Assembly: GCA_025716855.1 (NCBI GenBank)
Contig: JAIXMQ010000005.1
Coordinates: 310,001-374,000 of the forward strand
Origin: Pilaira anomala
Taxonomy: Eukaryota; Mucoromycota; Mucoromycetes; Mucorales; Mucoraceae
Length of the DNA stretch: 64,000 nucleotides
Reading direction: 5' to 3'
Part shown: in pieces, positions 46,205 to 59,003 of the stretch
How the letters are laid out: the number at the start of each line of letters is the position of its first letter
How positions within the stretch are numbered: position 1 is the first letter of the stretch
Notes under the pieces: model-generated
Database searches by the model: none
Told to the model about the DNA's origin: nothing
Seen by the model: the letters and a program-made list of their open reading frames with translations, nothing else
Position numbers and translations under genes: made by a program

Positions 46205-48276
46205 CAATTTTTTACAAATATTGCGGCAAATAAATTTTCCCAGAGGACAGCCAATGGGCGGTTTGATTTTTTTCCCTCTAACTTTCCTCTGACTCTCTAT
46301 TTGACTCTCTATTTGCCTCTCTGACTCTCTATTTGCCTCTCTGACTCTCTATTTGCCTCTCTGACTCTCTATTTGACTGTCTGACTTCTCTCAGACTGTC
46401 AGACTCTCTATTTGACTGTCTGACTCTCTCTCAGACTCTCTGACTCTCTATTTGACTCTCTATTTGCCTCTCTGACTCTCTATTTGCCTCTCTGACTCTC
46501 TATTTGACTCTATTTGACTCTCTATTTGCCTCTCTGACTCTCTCTCTCTGATTCTCTGACTCTCTCTCTCAAACTCTCTGTCTTTCTCTCTCTGACTCTG
46601 TGATTTTTTTTCTCTGACTTTCTTTCTGACTGTCTGACTCTCTCTTTCTGACTCTTTGACTCTCTTTCTCAGACTCTCTGACTTTCTCTCTCTGACTTTT
46701 CCTCTGACTTTTCCTCTGACTTTCTCTCTGACTCTCTGACTCTGTGACTTTTTCTTTCTGACTTTTTCCCATGAACAAAAATCTTTGCTGTCCTAGCTTG
46801 TGATCTTAATTTTGAAACAAAATCAAGATTATCGAACCATAATTATGACACTCATGTTGACTCTATCCAGGTGGCTTTTGATGAAAGTAAGATAACCCAT
46901 GCTCAAAGTAAGAAGACATTCCTGTTTCTAGAATTGACCACAGTTGAGAGGAACAGTAACAAAGTTCAATGTCCAAAACGCGTAAAAAAAAAACTAAAAA
47001 CGCCTACAACATTAAAAAGACACATTGGACAACACCACGAATCGATAAGCAATACTGGAAAAAAAAACAAAGGCTTTCCGAACCAGAAGATACCAACGAG
47101 GAATTTCTCTCAACCAGTTTAGATCACCACGCGCCCAACACTGAAAGAATTGGTTTTACAAGAGGACAGTTCAAGTTCATTTCCTTCCACTTCAAAATTA
47201 TAAAAAGACACTGCCATAAATTTCCTCTCTGTCTCTCTCTCTCAAAAAGAGAGCAAAAGAAACGTTTTATGCTTACCGACTTGGCAGATTTGGAGCCAAT
47301 TATCATATTGAACAGAAAATGGGAAGAAATATCACCTTGTTCCATATCTAAAATTTGCTTGACTGTTTCTTTTATCTTATCGTTCAACTGTACGTATAAA
47401 CTCTTGGAAGTCTTCATTTCTACACGAGCATTAATCACAGCAAAGGCAATACTTTGGAACATGAATGATAAATTTTGCTATTGTAAATCTAAATTTTGGT
47501 TGGATTCAGTGTCCAAATAGTATCGGGCTGGAAAGACATGTCAGTAGAAAGTGCGCTAAAAGTAGTTGATTTTGTTCTTCTTTCAAAATGAGCATCCACA
47601 AATCGAAGCCTACACTAGGGTTCCAAGTCATTTACTAATAGTGTTGCATATTCATCTACGATCACTGTCCCCCAGAAAAAAAAAGTTGAGAAATTGCATA
47701 TCTGAGTTGTGGAAATTGAACCCAGTCTTTATTTATCATGCCGACGGTAGATTTGGACAGTTCAGCATGATAAATGTTTGTGATGTTTTAATGATGTGGC
47801 TCAAAGCATTGCGTTGACTTGCTGTTGAAGAGTTGATACTTGAATTTTGGATTTTCCAATGGGAGTTCCCAGTTTCCAACCGGTTGGTCCCTAAGTACAT
47901 CATTAATATTTGTTGCATTTCCCAACAAACAATAATTCCTTCTTGAGTTAGAGGTCAAAGTTATTGGACTCAAATCTGCCAAGTCGGTAAGCATAAAACG
48001 TTTCTTTTGCTCTCTTTTTTGAGAGAGAGAGAGAGAGAGAGACAGAGAGGGAATTTATGGCAGTGTCTTTTTATAATTTTGAAGTGGAAGGAAATGAACT
48101 TGAACTTGTAAACCAAGATTTTTGTTGTGAGCCATTGTTTGAGGGGGAAAGTCAGAAAGAAAAAGTCAGAGAGAAAGTCTCAGAAAGTCAGAGAAAAAAT
48201 CAAACCGCCCATTGGATGAATTAAAGCTGTCCTTTGGGAAAATTTATTTGCCGCATTTTTTTTTGTAACAAAAATC
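46205..48276. mobile_element. 2.1 kb fold-back element with long inverted arms
   Basis: The left end (46211-46285, containing TTGCGGCAAATAAATTTTCC and CCAATGGGCGGTTTGA) is the reverse complement of the right end (48185-48270, containing TCAAACCGCCCATTGG and AAATTTATTTGCCGCA). Further in, 47150-47312 (TTCAAGTTCATTTCCTTCCA through TTACCGACTTGGCAGATTT) is mirrored by 47966-48112. The right arm is about 310 bp. The left arm is about 1.1 kb because of a CTCTGACT-type tandem array and an extra segment (about 46790-47145). The loop (about 47313-47965) has no recognisable gene. Overlapping frames on both strands are short. This is a candidate non-autonomous fold-back or TIR transposon; no clear target-site duplication was seen. 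Confidence 0.75.
46275..46770. repeat. 20-bp CT-rich tandem array inside the fold-back element
   Basis: Repeats of CTCTCTGACTCTCTATTTGC (20 bp) at 46310-46560 grade into shorter CTCTGACTTT units to about 46770. The reverse strand reads as a long Ser/Gln/Arg/Glu-rich frame, which is a by-product of the repeat. Confidence 0.85.
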
Positions 48277-48354
48277 TTTAGGTGTGTAAAGCCCCTCTCT
48301 CGCGCTCTCTTTCTCTTTTGCTCTGACATTATATTCTTGTTTACTATTTTTCCC

Positions 48355-49305
48355 ATGGCTCAAATAAGATTTTATGACCTTGAAATTAACTATCCAGGAC
48401 TTGTTTGGTCTCCTAATACATGTAATACACGATTTGCATTAAACTTGAAAGTAAATAAATCATTTTAAAATAATACATATATATACATATTTGTTCTTAT
48501 ATCTTATTTATTTAGAATATATCGTATGAAACTAAATGGGTAAACTTTGGAAATTTACACACCATCATTCCTTCCATCACGTAATATATACATATATAAA
48601 AAAAACTTAAATATTACTACTTTTTTGTGTTTATATTTACTCGCCACATTTTTTTTTTTTAACAAAATTAGTAAATCTGGTGAAAGACCCACTGTACCAA
48701 TTATTGAAGACTTGACTCATGATAATAAACCTATCCAAGATTCTTGGAAGATTGCAGTTTATCTCGAAGAAAATTTTCCAAACACACCAAGTTTATTTCA
48801 TGGCAACATTGGTGTACATAAGTTCTTTTATGATTACATCTCTGCTAAAGTACTTAGTCCACTCTTCAAATTGGTCGTACTTAATATCGCTAGAAATGCA
48901 GGTACACCTGAGGTCATTGCTTGGTTTCGAGAAAATCGAGAAAAAATATTTGGAAGAAGCTTGGAAACTTTTGCAGGCAATCCCGATGAGAACTTGGCAA
49001 CATTAAAACAAGTATTAGCTCCTATTCATAATGTTCTCAAGGAACATTCATTCGTCACTGGTGATATAGGTAAATTATAGTAAAATACACAATCACAAAA
49101 AAAAAAAAAAGTTTAATAATTTTTGTGTTCACTGGAATTAGTTGGATATTCTGATATGGTACTTGCTTCTTACTTTACTATGGTTGAAGCTCTTGAACCT
49201 GAATTATTCAAGTCTGTTTTATCTATTTATAATGATGACATTTTACGTAACTGGTGGAATCGTACAGAAATCTATCGTACAGGAAATAATAGCCCTCGTC
49301 TATAA
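48355..49305 (+). CDS. Glutathione S-transferase-like protein
   Basis: Four exons (48355-48450, 48516-48580, 48672-49069, 49142-49305) encode 240 residues. The N-terminal thioredoxin-like domain is readable (IRFYDLEIN, SPNTCNTRFALNLKNISYE, SGERPTVPIIED, then DSWKIAVYLEENFPN, the family's S-x-x-I-x-x-Y-L segment). A helical C-terminal domain follows (FFYDYISAKVLSPLFKL, SFVTGDIVGYSDMVLASYF). In the family such proteins conjugate glutathione or reduce peroxides or ethers in the cytosol. The sequence is closest in style to the fungal UstS/LigE-like or Ure2-like GSTs; the subfamily is not fixed. A CT-rich leader precedes the ATG. The gene starts about 80 bp after the fold-back element, which may supply or disturb its promoter. 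Confidence 0.88.
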
Positions 49306-50670
49306 TAATATATTTATCTTTTGGTTGGCATAATAATTACTTTTAATAAAGTTTCTTCTCTCTCCGAAAAATATACTTTTTAATTTTCCCACAAGTATAA
49401 TAAATTATTAGGTAAATACTTTAGCCTATTAAAGTGCTGATAAAGCTTTTTTGTTGTTGTTAAAGAAGTTACACTACCATTTGATTTATATATAAACGGA
49501 GTCGAATGTGCTTTAACTTTAAAAAATAATGTGGGGATGGGGGGAGGGGGAGTGCCTGCAAGAAAGAAATCGGGAGGGAGTCATTTATGTACCAATAATA
49601 AAACACTTTCCTCCCTGTGTCATATCTAATCACTCATTTCACATACTCTTTACATTAGAAGAGTACTTGAATCTGTATTTGTCAAACAGAATATTTTTGT
49701 CTTTTTTTTTGTTGGTCATATGAATCTGACATCATTCAGTCAAACCAATAAAGAAACATTCAGTAGTGTTACCGGTTTTCTCATTTATTTTAGTCAAGAC
49801 CGCAATAATAATGATCTTTTTATAAACAAAAGTTTGTGAAATTTAACTATATATATAATCCTGAGTAGTTAAAAGCAACAACTGTTATTGTAGATTTAAA
49901 GATAAGTACTGAGTACGTATCTCTTAAGATATTTTATGGGGAAAAGGGTTCCAAGTTAGAATAACGTATACGCACACTTCAAGTCATATGCATGCTTTTT
50001 AGTGCAGAATCTCCTACTTTTAAACGGCATGTTTCCCTTTGATGACCCTTCAACATGACAGATCTTTTACGTCCTCGCAGCAAAAAAAATGTATAACTAT
50101 ATTTCTTAATCTTGGCATATATTTAAAAAAAATGTGATTCCATTACATATACTGTGATCAAAACTAGTTTTGGTTAAACAGCCATTTTTTTTTTTTTTTT
50201 TTTTACCTTACTACGCACATACACACATATACACACTATACCTCACGAAAAGTAATCTTTACCTGATTCACTATTTTAAAGCTATACTCTCTTCAATCCT
50301 GTGGACTAAAATGGATTTCAGAATGACAGGAGGAGGGTGCAATATATGAATCATTTAAGAACGATATGAAGTTTCTTTTTTTCTTTTTTTACTCACGGTG
50401 AGTCATCAACCACCTATAATAAACACACTGCATTCATGTTGCAGTCATCTGTTTAATATAACATACAAATCCTCTTCTCTCATGTTCTGGACTTAAATGG
50501 ATTGAGTTCTTATATATAATAATAATGATCAAAACACTTCTCTTTTTTTAATTGACACACAAGTTTTTTTTTAAATATTTAAGTATATATAAGTTTCAGT
50601 TGTTATCTTGTAAATAATAAACAATAGTGCCTCTCTCTCTCCATCTTTTAATTTGAATGTAACGGTCCGG

Positions 50671-50702
<32 letters not shown>

Positions 50703-52531
50703 TTGCATAATCCATGGATGACGAACGAATCGGAACCATTTTAGAGAAATAAATAATAATAGTATATTATATAGCTCATTTGTAAGTATCAGTTCTATAA
50801 TAAACTACATATCGGTATAATCTATTATATATGTCTAGATATATACATATATTTGGTTCAAATTTTATCCCTGCTCATTTTATTATAAACTCATGAAAGA
50901 AAGAATATAGAATAAGCTAAAATAGTAAATTTACGGATTAAGATGTCGAGTAAACAAAAGATAAAGAAAAAAGAGAGTTCAAGAACATGAGGGTTTTACG
51001 AACAAATGGAATGACCATATATAGCTTTTAGATAACTTTCATGTGTCACGCCTCCCCCTCCTCCTTTTTTTTTTAAGAAAAAAAAAAAGATATGAATTAT
51101 AGAGCAGCTTTAACAAGGTCACTGTCTTACCAGAAATGTTGATCATGGTGAGACTGAAAATTTAAAGTCTGTTGCTATTGCTCTCACTTCGTCGATATAA
51201 AGGATATGTGACTAGTATATATGGTTATCATAATTTTTAACATTTTACAGCGACATCATTCTGTAATAGTGTGCTCTCTCTTTATGTAAAAAGTGATTAA
51301 ATATGTTTGTTTTGAAGAAAAAAAAAAAGGAACTCTCTCGGAAAGTTTCTTTTTAGAAATACCTAATGTTTGTCTCACAGTCTATAAACGCATTTACCCT
51401 TTTTTTATTGTTTATTTACATAACCCTCTCGCTTTGTTTATCCCGCCACACATATGTATACGTAAGCTTTCCAAACAAAAAAAAAAAAAAGCTTACGTAA
51501 AGTATGATGAGATAATAGGACCCTGGGATTAGATAATTGATAGAAGACTAATGACAAGACATTTTGCTCGATTAGATCTTTAACTACAAATATAGTTGCA
51601 GATAAAATTGATAGAGTATTATTTCAATTTCACTTGATTTTTTCTTCAAAACACGTTAGTACATGTATCATACTGGTTTAAATCCAATAAAATAAATGCT
51701 TCTTATATTATAAAAATTGCATTTAGACCTAAATGGAAATACAAGAAGCCTATTTGTAATTTAAACTTAACTTTACGATAAAAATCGATTGCTGATAAAT
51801 CGATTTTTTATTTGATTTTTAGGCTTTCACGTTTTTTTTTTTATAACACCGAGTGCTACTGTAGTAATAAAACTCACTAAGAATTCAGGGCAAAAGGGAG
51901 AAACATTGTATATTAGCGGATATATAAAAAAAAACTGCTTAGTACGCTTTTTGTTGTAATTGTCTACCAAGAAATATAATAAAAAGGTGGTGCGATCGAT
52001 ATATACTAATGTCTACAACAGTTTCTGAGTTATCATATGCAATTATTAAATATTGACAATATAAATCTTCTGACCAGGTAATTGGATTTGTACTCGAGAG
52101 AAAAACATTCTCCCTTGATTTCTTTTTCTGCAAAAAAAAAAAAAAAAAGATAAAACGACACATGTTAAATTACTATTATTGTCGGTAGCTCAATGAGAAA
52201 GTTACAATACGAGATCGTATTGTTTCCTCAACTACTCTACTTGAGAAAAGAGGTTATCAGTTGACCCGATATTATATAATATGATTGGTACGTGCGTTAC
52301 ACACTTTGCCTGCGCATTTAAATGTTTTAATTAAAAAAGTTTATTTGTGTGATTTCAAAAGGTAAGAAGAGAAAACACACCTGCATTTTTTTTTTGACAA
52401 TTTAGATGCATTTTTTTTTTTATTGCTTAGAGCAAAAAAAATTTTTTTTGTTTGTTAAATTGAGCTTCTATTATTAGTTTTAACAAGTAGATATTGAACT
52501 ATAGAATCTATATAAAAATAATAATGAATGG

Positions 52532-52562
<31 letters not shown>

Positions 52563-52684
52563 GTATGTATATAGTCTATATAATAAATGATTTTTATTTT
52601 TAAAAAAAAAAGTATAATAGTTAAGAAAAAATAAATGAAATGAAAATGAATGGGGTATTTTTTTTTTTTATTTTATTTATTTAT
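49306..52684. other. 3.4 kb intergenic region, no gene recognised
   Basis: AT-rich with many homopolymers (A run at about 50674-50700, T run at about 52534-52562). Two perfect inverted repeats are noted: TACGTAAGCTTT (51459-51470) with its complement at 51488-51499, and AAAAATCGATT (51780-51790) with its complement at 51798-51808. A minus-strand frame ending at 51939 contains the protein-like FLSSTNPITWSEDLYCQYLI, perhaps a relic. No tRNA-like gene could be confirmed. Confidence 0.4.
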
Positions 52685-53371
52685 TTATTTAAGAACGGCC
52701 CATTTACGGACAGAGCTAGTAACATAGTTTTTGATAGTACACTTTTGAGCTTTAACAGTAATGTATTTAGGAATCTTCTTGGTCAAGACTTTATAAGCGC
52801 TGTATTGAAGAACGAAGAAATCGATTTGACAACCACTTAAACTCCAACCTTCATCATCGACACGAACACAGCCATTATGGACTTTACCATCAGGTAATTT
52901 TAAGCCATTAAGTTGTTTGATATATAAGGTAGTACCTTTCTTGATATCATTAGCAGCGACACTAACCCAAGGTTGCAATCCATTGGAATTACTTCCTAAG
53001 CCATAAGGAGTCTTCTTACGGTTAATTTTCATAAAGCTATCATAACCGCTATCCAAGTTGACCATGACACCATTCTTGAGTAAGCCAGTACCTTCCATTT
53101 GGAACTTTTCGTATGTGTTCTTGGAAACTTTAGCGATTGTTTTGCCATTGTCTGTCTTGAGTGATTTGTTTTTGGAACCATTTAATGTGACTTTGGTACC
53201 ATCATTTTTCATATCTACATCGCCTTCTTTAGGAATCCAGTATTGAGTAATTCTGACTTTTTTATAACAACTAGCAATGCCTCGCTTGTCAAGAGCTTCT
53301 GCATTTATCAATGTACAGAATAATAAAACTACTAAAAGTAAGATTGTTGATGTTTGAGAAGCCTGCTTCAT
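52685..53371 (-). CDS. Small secreted protein with 3D/double-psi beta-barrel-like domain
   Basis: Single exon, 228 residues. Residues 1-24 are a strong signal peptide (TSTILLLVVLLFCTLINAEA). A dibasic LDKR site (about residues 27-30) suggests Kex2 removal of a short propeptide, so the mature protein would start GIASCYKKVRITQYW. The C-terminal half resembles the 3D (Asp-rich) / double-psi-barrel family: VSVAANDIKKGTTLYIKQL, then GCVRVDDEGWSLSGCQIDFF. The Asp-x-Gly and C-Q-I-D-F-F elements fit the pattern of that fold. Four to six Cys may form disulfides. Bacterial 3D proteins are wall hydrolases; in fungi similar secreted barrels are wall-binding or effector-like. A TATA-like TATTTATATCC stretch lies about 35-45 bp upstream. 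Confidence 0.85.
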   Translation of the reverse strand: MKQASQTSTILLLVVLLFCTLINAEALDKRGIASCYKKVRITQYWIPKEGDVDMKNDGTKVTLNGSKNKSLKTDNGKTIAKVSKNTYEKFQMEGTGLLKNGVMVNLDSGYDSFMKINRKKTPYGLGSNSNGLQPWVSVAANDIKKGTTLYIKQLNGLKLPDGKVHNGCVRVDDEGWSLSGCQIDFFVLQYSAYKVLTKKIPKYITVKAQKCTIKNYVTSSVRKWAVLK

Positions 53372-53635
53372 TTTGTTGTTGTTGTTATTGTTATGTATGT
53401 GTTGGATATAAATATATATATATATATATTCTGGGTATTTTAAAATTCAAATGTAAATACGATCAACGTAGATAAGAATGATATATAAAAAAGAGAGAGA
53501 GAGAAAGTGAATAAGAATATACTGAGTGAAAAAAAAAAAAAGGAGAATTGAAGAAATATGAGTGAGCTTATATACTAATTTGAATGTGTTACAATGATTG
53601 TCGTTTCTTAACGAATTCTGTACAGAATATAAGGA

Positions 53636-53669
53636 AACACCAAACGTCTAAAATTAGACGTTTGGTGTT
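53636..53669. promoter_or_regulatory. Perfect 15-bp inverted repeat upstream of the secreted 3D-domain gene
   Basis: AACACCAAACGTCTA at 53636-53650 and TAGACGTTTGGTGTT at 53655-53669, with a 4-base spacer. It lies about 265 bp upstream of the ATG at 53371 and could be a palindromic regulator site, a transcribed hairpin, or a tiny transposon footprint. Confidence 0.55.
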
Positions 53670-55246
53670 AATTAGCTTATTTACTGTATAGTTTTAGTAG
53701 GTCTGTTTTCAGTACTCCCCTTTAAATTATTATCTTATAAAAGAAAAAAATCATTGAATTGTTACGTATCACAAACATTGGCCACTCTCATTACTCCTTG
53801 TAATTAAAACCAATCTTGTAGAAAGCTTTAGTTGGATACAATAAACCAATCACATGTAGAATATATTATTATACGCGTATACTTTACTCATTTTTAGCTT
53901 TTTTTATCGAATGGTCTAAGTGCAATTTCATTAAAAGAATGGTAGTTTTTATTATTATTATTATTTATTTTACAATACATATATTCTTTTCTTTTACTGC
54001 TAACTGAATAACTTGATTTGGTAATCATCATTAACCTGGTTACGGCGCCAAAAAACAATGTCCGCCACTTCGCCCCCTCCTTCTTTTATTATTCATTTTC
54101 TTTACCTTCTTTTAAATTTTACTAAAGAGATTCTGGATGATAAACAATTTTTTTTTTCTCGGTCGTAAGCTACTTGAGCCCCCCCCCCTTTTTTTTTAAA
54201 AAAAAAGAAATAAATCATTACATTGTAAACATTTGTTCTCGTTAAATTTTCACACCAGACGCGGAAGAATCCAATCTGGTTTGCAAAAAAAAATTATTCA
54301 ACAAAAATGTATAACGTTTGACTGAGTCTCTAGAATAAACTAGTCTATATTATTTATTCGTGGATACCGTAACCCTCACCCGGATCCGATACAAAATTGA
54401 ACAATAGGGACTCTTTTGTACCTTAAATAATTGCCCTCTCAAATGACAGTTACAATGGTTGTACAAAAAAAAAGGTACAGCCTCCTCCTCCTTTTTTTTT
54501 TTTTTTTTCTAAATGGTTTGTTTACTTCTTTTTTTCAATAAACTTGTTACTCCAAAAACTATTCTGGCTGAACAATTATTTATCCTTATTAAATTTTTCA
54601 TGATGACGTATACATATTAAGCAACACATGTTGATATGCCTTTTAACAGTAAAAAAAAAAAAAAAAACTAGGACGATTTGAACACAGTAGGGATTTTTTT
54701 TTTTTTTTTTCTGGTGCTGAAAAATTTTATTATATTTCCAAATATATTTTGAGTGCGGGTCCGCTATTTGTCTCGTCCTATTTTATTATTTTTTCCTAAT
54801 AATGAAGTAGTGTAAGTTTTAAATAATCAAATTTGTTTTTTAGTAACAAAAAAACTCACACAAAAAAAAAAAAAAAAAAAAATACTCGATAAATTGAAAG
54901 AAACACAAACATGATCCAGTTTTGCATTAGTTGGTATGACAAAATAAATGTCCCCTTGTTTTTCTTTTTTTTTTTTGCACCTGAAAAGTGTGCGGCGGTG
55001 TGTGCCTTGCACGCATATTAGTGCACAAACTCCCTCTTTCCTTCAGCTTCAATTTCTTTATTTAAATTTTTTACTCGTGAATAAACTTTACTCTAAGCTA
55101 AATAGTAGATTCAATTCAAGCCTTTTCTCACATAGAGATATTAGACCATTTAATCTTCTTTTTGGATAGGATATAAACTGGTAGTAATGAATGAATGACA
55201 AGTTACACATCTGCTAGTTTGTTTCGGCATTCCAATACAGATCAAA

Positions 55247-55285
<39 letters not shown>

Positions 55286-56045
55286 GAAGCGGCATCATGC
55301 AATTTTTAAGCAAAGATGTTGTACCCGTAAATTTTTTTACTTAATTTGGAATACGTCAAAACTTGGGCTCTCCTTGATAAATTCTAGTAAATTATTTTAT
55401 TTGATACTTTAGAACAGAAGGAATCTTTCCTGGAAATCGTTGCCCAGAATATAAAAAAAGACTCTCTTTTGATATTCTTTAATATTAAGTTTTCTCTAAT
55501 TGTTCCGTATTCATACAATCTGGGCCTAAATGTTTTGAGAAGCAGCTAAAGCTGTTCCAGAATACTATAGCTTTTCAAAGTCTTACACAATGATGAAAAG
55601 TTAAAAAAAAAAAAAAAAAAAAATCTGTATCTCATAGAGATAACAAATCGGATCCTCTGTCAAATCTTTGTATTCGGATATTATAGAACCTTTTTTTTTT
55701 AAAAAAAAAAAATCGGATCTCTTGCTCATCACCGAAAAAAATACAAGAAAGTAACACACACGTCGTTTGATCTTTTTCATTAAATCAGTACAAAAAAAAA
55801 AAGATGCATAGTCCATGATTCGTATGCCAAGTTTAATTATTCGATCACAGAAATATTATATTAATGAAATTAATAAGCAGAATCTCTTGGAAATTTGCAA
55901 TTGTTTTGTAACGCTTCAGAAAAGAAACATTGAACGAGAGATCAAAATAGAAGAGAATAGGGCAATTTTTAATTTATTTGCTATTGGTAAATCGAAAGTT
56001 TAATGTTAGAATCTAGAAACATAACAATAATTAGAGGTCCTCCCG

Positions 56046-56090
<45 letters not shown>

Positions 56091-59003
56091 GCAATTGCAC
56101 ATACTATCCTTGAAAGCATAATTAGTAGTGATATGCTGATAGCGATATATCTTGTCTCTTCTTGCATACTGTCTAAATAAATAGGGATTTACATCTTTGA
56201 AAGCAATTGCATGCAATTGTCATCATGATGCGTGTATATTCTGTATTTAATAGAACTTTGATCATGGGTCCGTTACACATAGTTTCCATCTTTTAAAGAA
56301 CAATAAAGGCCTATTAAGATTTAACGTTAAAAGATAAGGAATGAAAGAAATTAGTTACATTTAATTTTATTCAGATTAATAAATAATTGCACAAATGACT
56401 CCCCCCCCCCAAAAAAAAAGAGAAGACAAGCCTGTGTGAGTACAGGAAAAGCCGAAAAATATAGGTTATCTACAAAGATAGCTTACATACAATTGAAAAC
56501 TGAAAAAAATGCGACGGAAAGAATCTTTAAGCACTAATATAATTCAGCAAGAGTGAGTGTAGATAAAATACAATAACTTCAAAGGGTAAGAATCAATGTA
56601 GGACAATCGATTCTGTATCGAAATAAGATAAAATAATGCTACGTAAAAGTGAGGTGGCCATCCGAATGATACAATAGCACAAATAAAATGAAACTGTCCT
56701 TTTTTCCTTGTCATAGTAAATAATGGCACAAATACAGAAGAAATAACAAAATTGGGTACCCCATCATTTCACCTATATAGAATTCTATGAGTTATGGAAA
56801 ATAGGAAATAAATACTTTATAATAATTATGCATTTATTTATTTTTAAGTGACAGAGAGGAGGACTTGCTTATTATTTGTTTTTGTATAGGATAGTTACAT
56901 TTTGATACTCACAAAATGTAGTCTCTTACAATACATTATTTTTCTGTGCTGGATTTTCTGTTTTTTTTTTCTGCCCTTGGCGGATATTAAAAAGATGCTT
57001 TGTTTTTGATATCCTGATCCAAATAACTACAATAATTAAGCTATATATGCTCTATTTTTATTAAGATATATAACTAAACAAAAACTAGACAATTGAGAAA
57101 ACAAATACTTTCTCTTACTTTAATGTTTTTCCCAGGAACTTAATGGATAGTTATAAAACACAAAGTATTTAAATTAGTTCAAATTTAAAGGTGCCCAAGA
57201 CTAAAAATCGACCAAAGATTTATCATCATTGATAGTATATATATATAGCATATAAATAATCTTTTTGCTTTACAAGTGGTTTTTCATCATATGTCATTTA
57301 ATTGGCCGAAAATATCCACGTGAAATGATCTTCAATGCAAATCAAAATTAGATTGTATCATCGTAGCCAATGAAAGTAAAGATCGTTAAAGAAATTGACA
57401 TTAAGCCTATATGTACACATATCATTTTTTTTTATTTTTGTTTATACGGAGACAGAGTCTGATTCATTAGCGAGAATTAAAACATAACCCACCCCCACAC
57501 GTCCCGGATTTCTTTGAGCGTGTATCTTGACGCGTTTTTATTATCACTTTGATCATTAAATGCAATTACCTTAAACAACCTGTGAGTAAAATAATCTTTC
57601 TACTCGTCAAATATGTTATATCCGCTATTATTCAACATCAATACCAACATCACAGTTCACTCTGTAATTGCTTTCACCGGTTATTTATCTACTGAGCAGA
57701 ATCTGTTGTTAGTTTTTGCATTCTTTTGGTTAAAAATATGCGATACATATGATATATATATATAGGGCTTGATCTTTTAGACATTTTTACATTATCAGTA
57801 GATACTTCAACTCTCTGTATCATGCCAAGGAGCGACATACTCAATTAGTTAATTTGTTTTCTGTGCACCTAACATGATAATATAAATTAGATGTATTACA
57901 ATTCAGCTGAAATTGAGGTTGTTGGTTTTATACACTCTGGATTACAAGCTTGCCTTGTCAAAGCTGATCGTTCTAGTTACCACATATAATAAGAATATCA
58001 AGAGTCCGCTCCATTCATATTATTAGCAGTGACATATCTAACTTCGGTTTGACTCTATGTATTACTATCCATGTATACTCTGCTTGGCCTGCTAGAGAAA
58101 GTGTGAAAAGAGTCTTATTGTGATTATCTACTACCTCACCTACTGCTGTCAGCTCTGCTGATTCAAGTTGACTGGAAATATATTGGACATAATCTAAACC
58201 ATTGGTTATGCCTGAGACCAGTGCTAGCTCTGTGGCTTTAAATAAGAGCGACAAAAAAAAACATGCGTTGAATAGTGCATGCAAATAATACTTGTATGAA
58301 TAACAAAGTGGAAAAATAAAGTATAGGTAGTTAAAATTGTATTTTTTTTTATACATAAACAAAAAAAAAACAGATGTTCAAAGGACAATGCTTTTTTATT
58401 ATTATGCATTTTCGTGTTTTCAAAAAGAGTTATTTTTCCGTCTTCATAAAAGATGTTCATTTTTGCGGTTAATCCTTTGTTACTATGTATGTATTATGAA
58501 GATCTTGTCATTTTTCAATAATCAAAGTTCCAAGAACTATTTCTAACTGTCCAAATCAGTTGCCCTTATTAATTGAGAAAATTAATAGAGTTCGGTTCTT
58601 TTACGACGTGCACCCCACTCCTTTTTTTTTTTTTTTTTTTTTTTTTTTTGAAGAGCTTTGTTTATGCTTGATGGCGTACTCTCATCAAGAAAAGCGACTA
58701 CATAAAGCACTAAAGATATTGTTTATGTTTCGTAAGCTGATTATTACATAAGCCAAAAAAATAGACATTTTTTTTTTAAAAACATAGAGAAACTGCATGA
58801 TTGTTTACATCTCGTTAAATTCGCACATATTTTTATGTCAAAAAGTAAAATGGCATTTATAAAAAAAAAAAAAAAATTTTTTCCCCACCAGCCCAATATA
58901 GTCATTTTGGAACACGTTGAACTTGATTACAGGTGTACATGCAAGCTACACAAAAAGTTTTACTAACAAAATATATGTACAAAACGATATTTATTATAAT
59001 AAT
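53670..59003. other. 5.3 kb region without a recognised gene
   Basis: AT-rich, many homopolymers (T runs at about 55252-55282 and 56048-56087). Weak protein-like frames: 55815-56003 (+), containing YYINEINKQNLLEICNCFVT, and 58015-58230 (-), containing ATELALVSGITNGLDYVQYI and SQLESAELTAVGEVVDNHN. The latter might be a relic of a retroelement or a gene, but no family is recognised. Nothing else is supported. Confidence 0.4.

Noticed and set aside
46569..46778. Ser/Gln/Arg/Glu-rich minus-strand frame
   Set aside because: It is produced by the CT-rich tandem array in the fold-back element.
52170..52270. tRNA-like start (GGTAGCTCAATGAG)
   Set aside because: It resembles a tRNA A-box, but no matching B-box, acceptor stem or anticodon arm could be placed.
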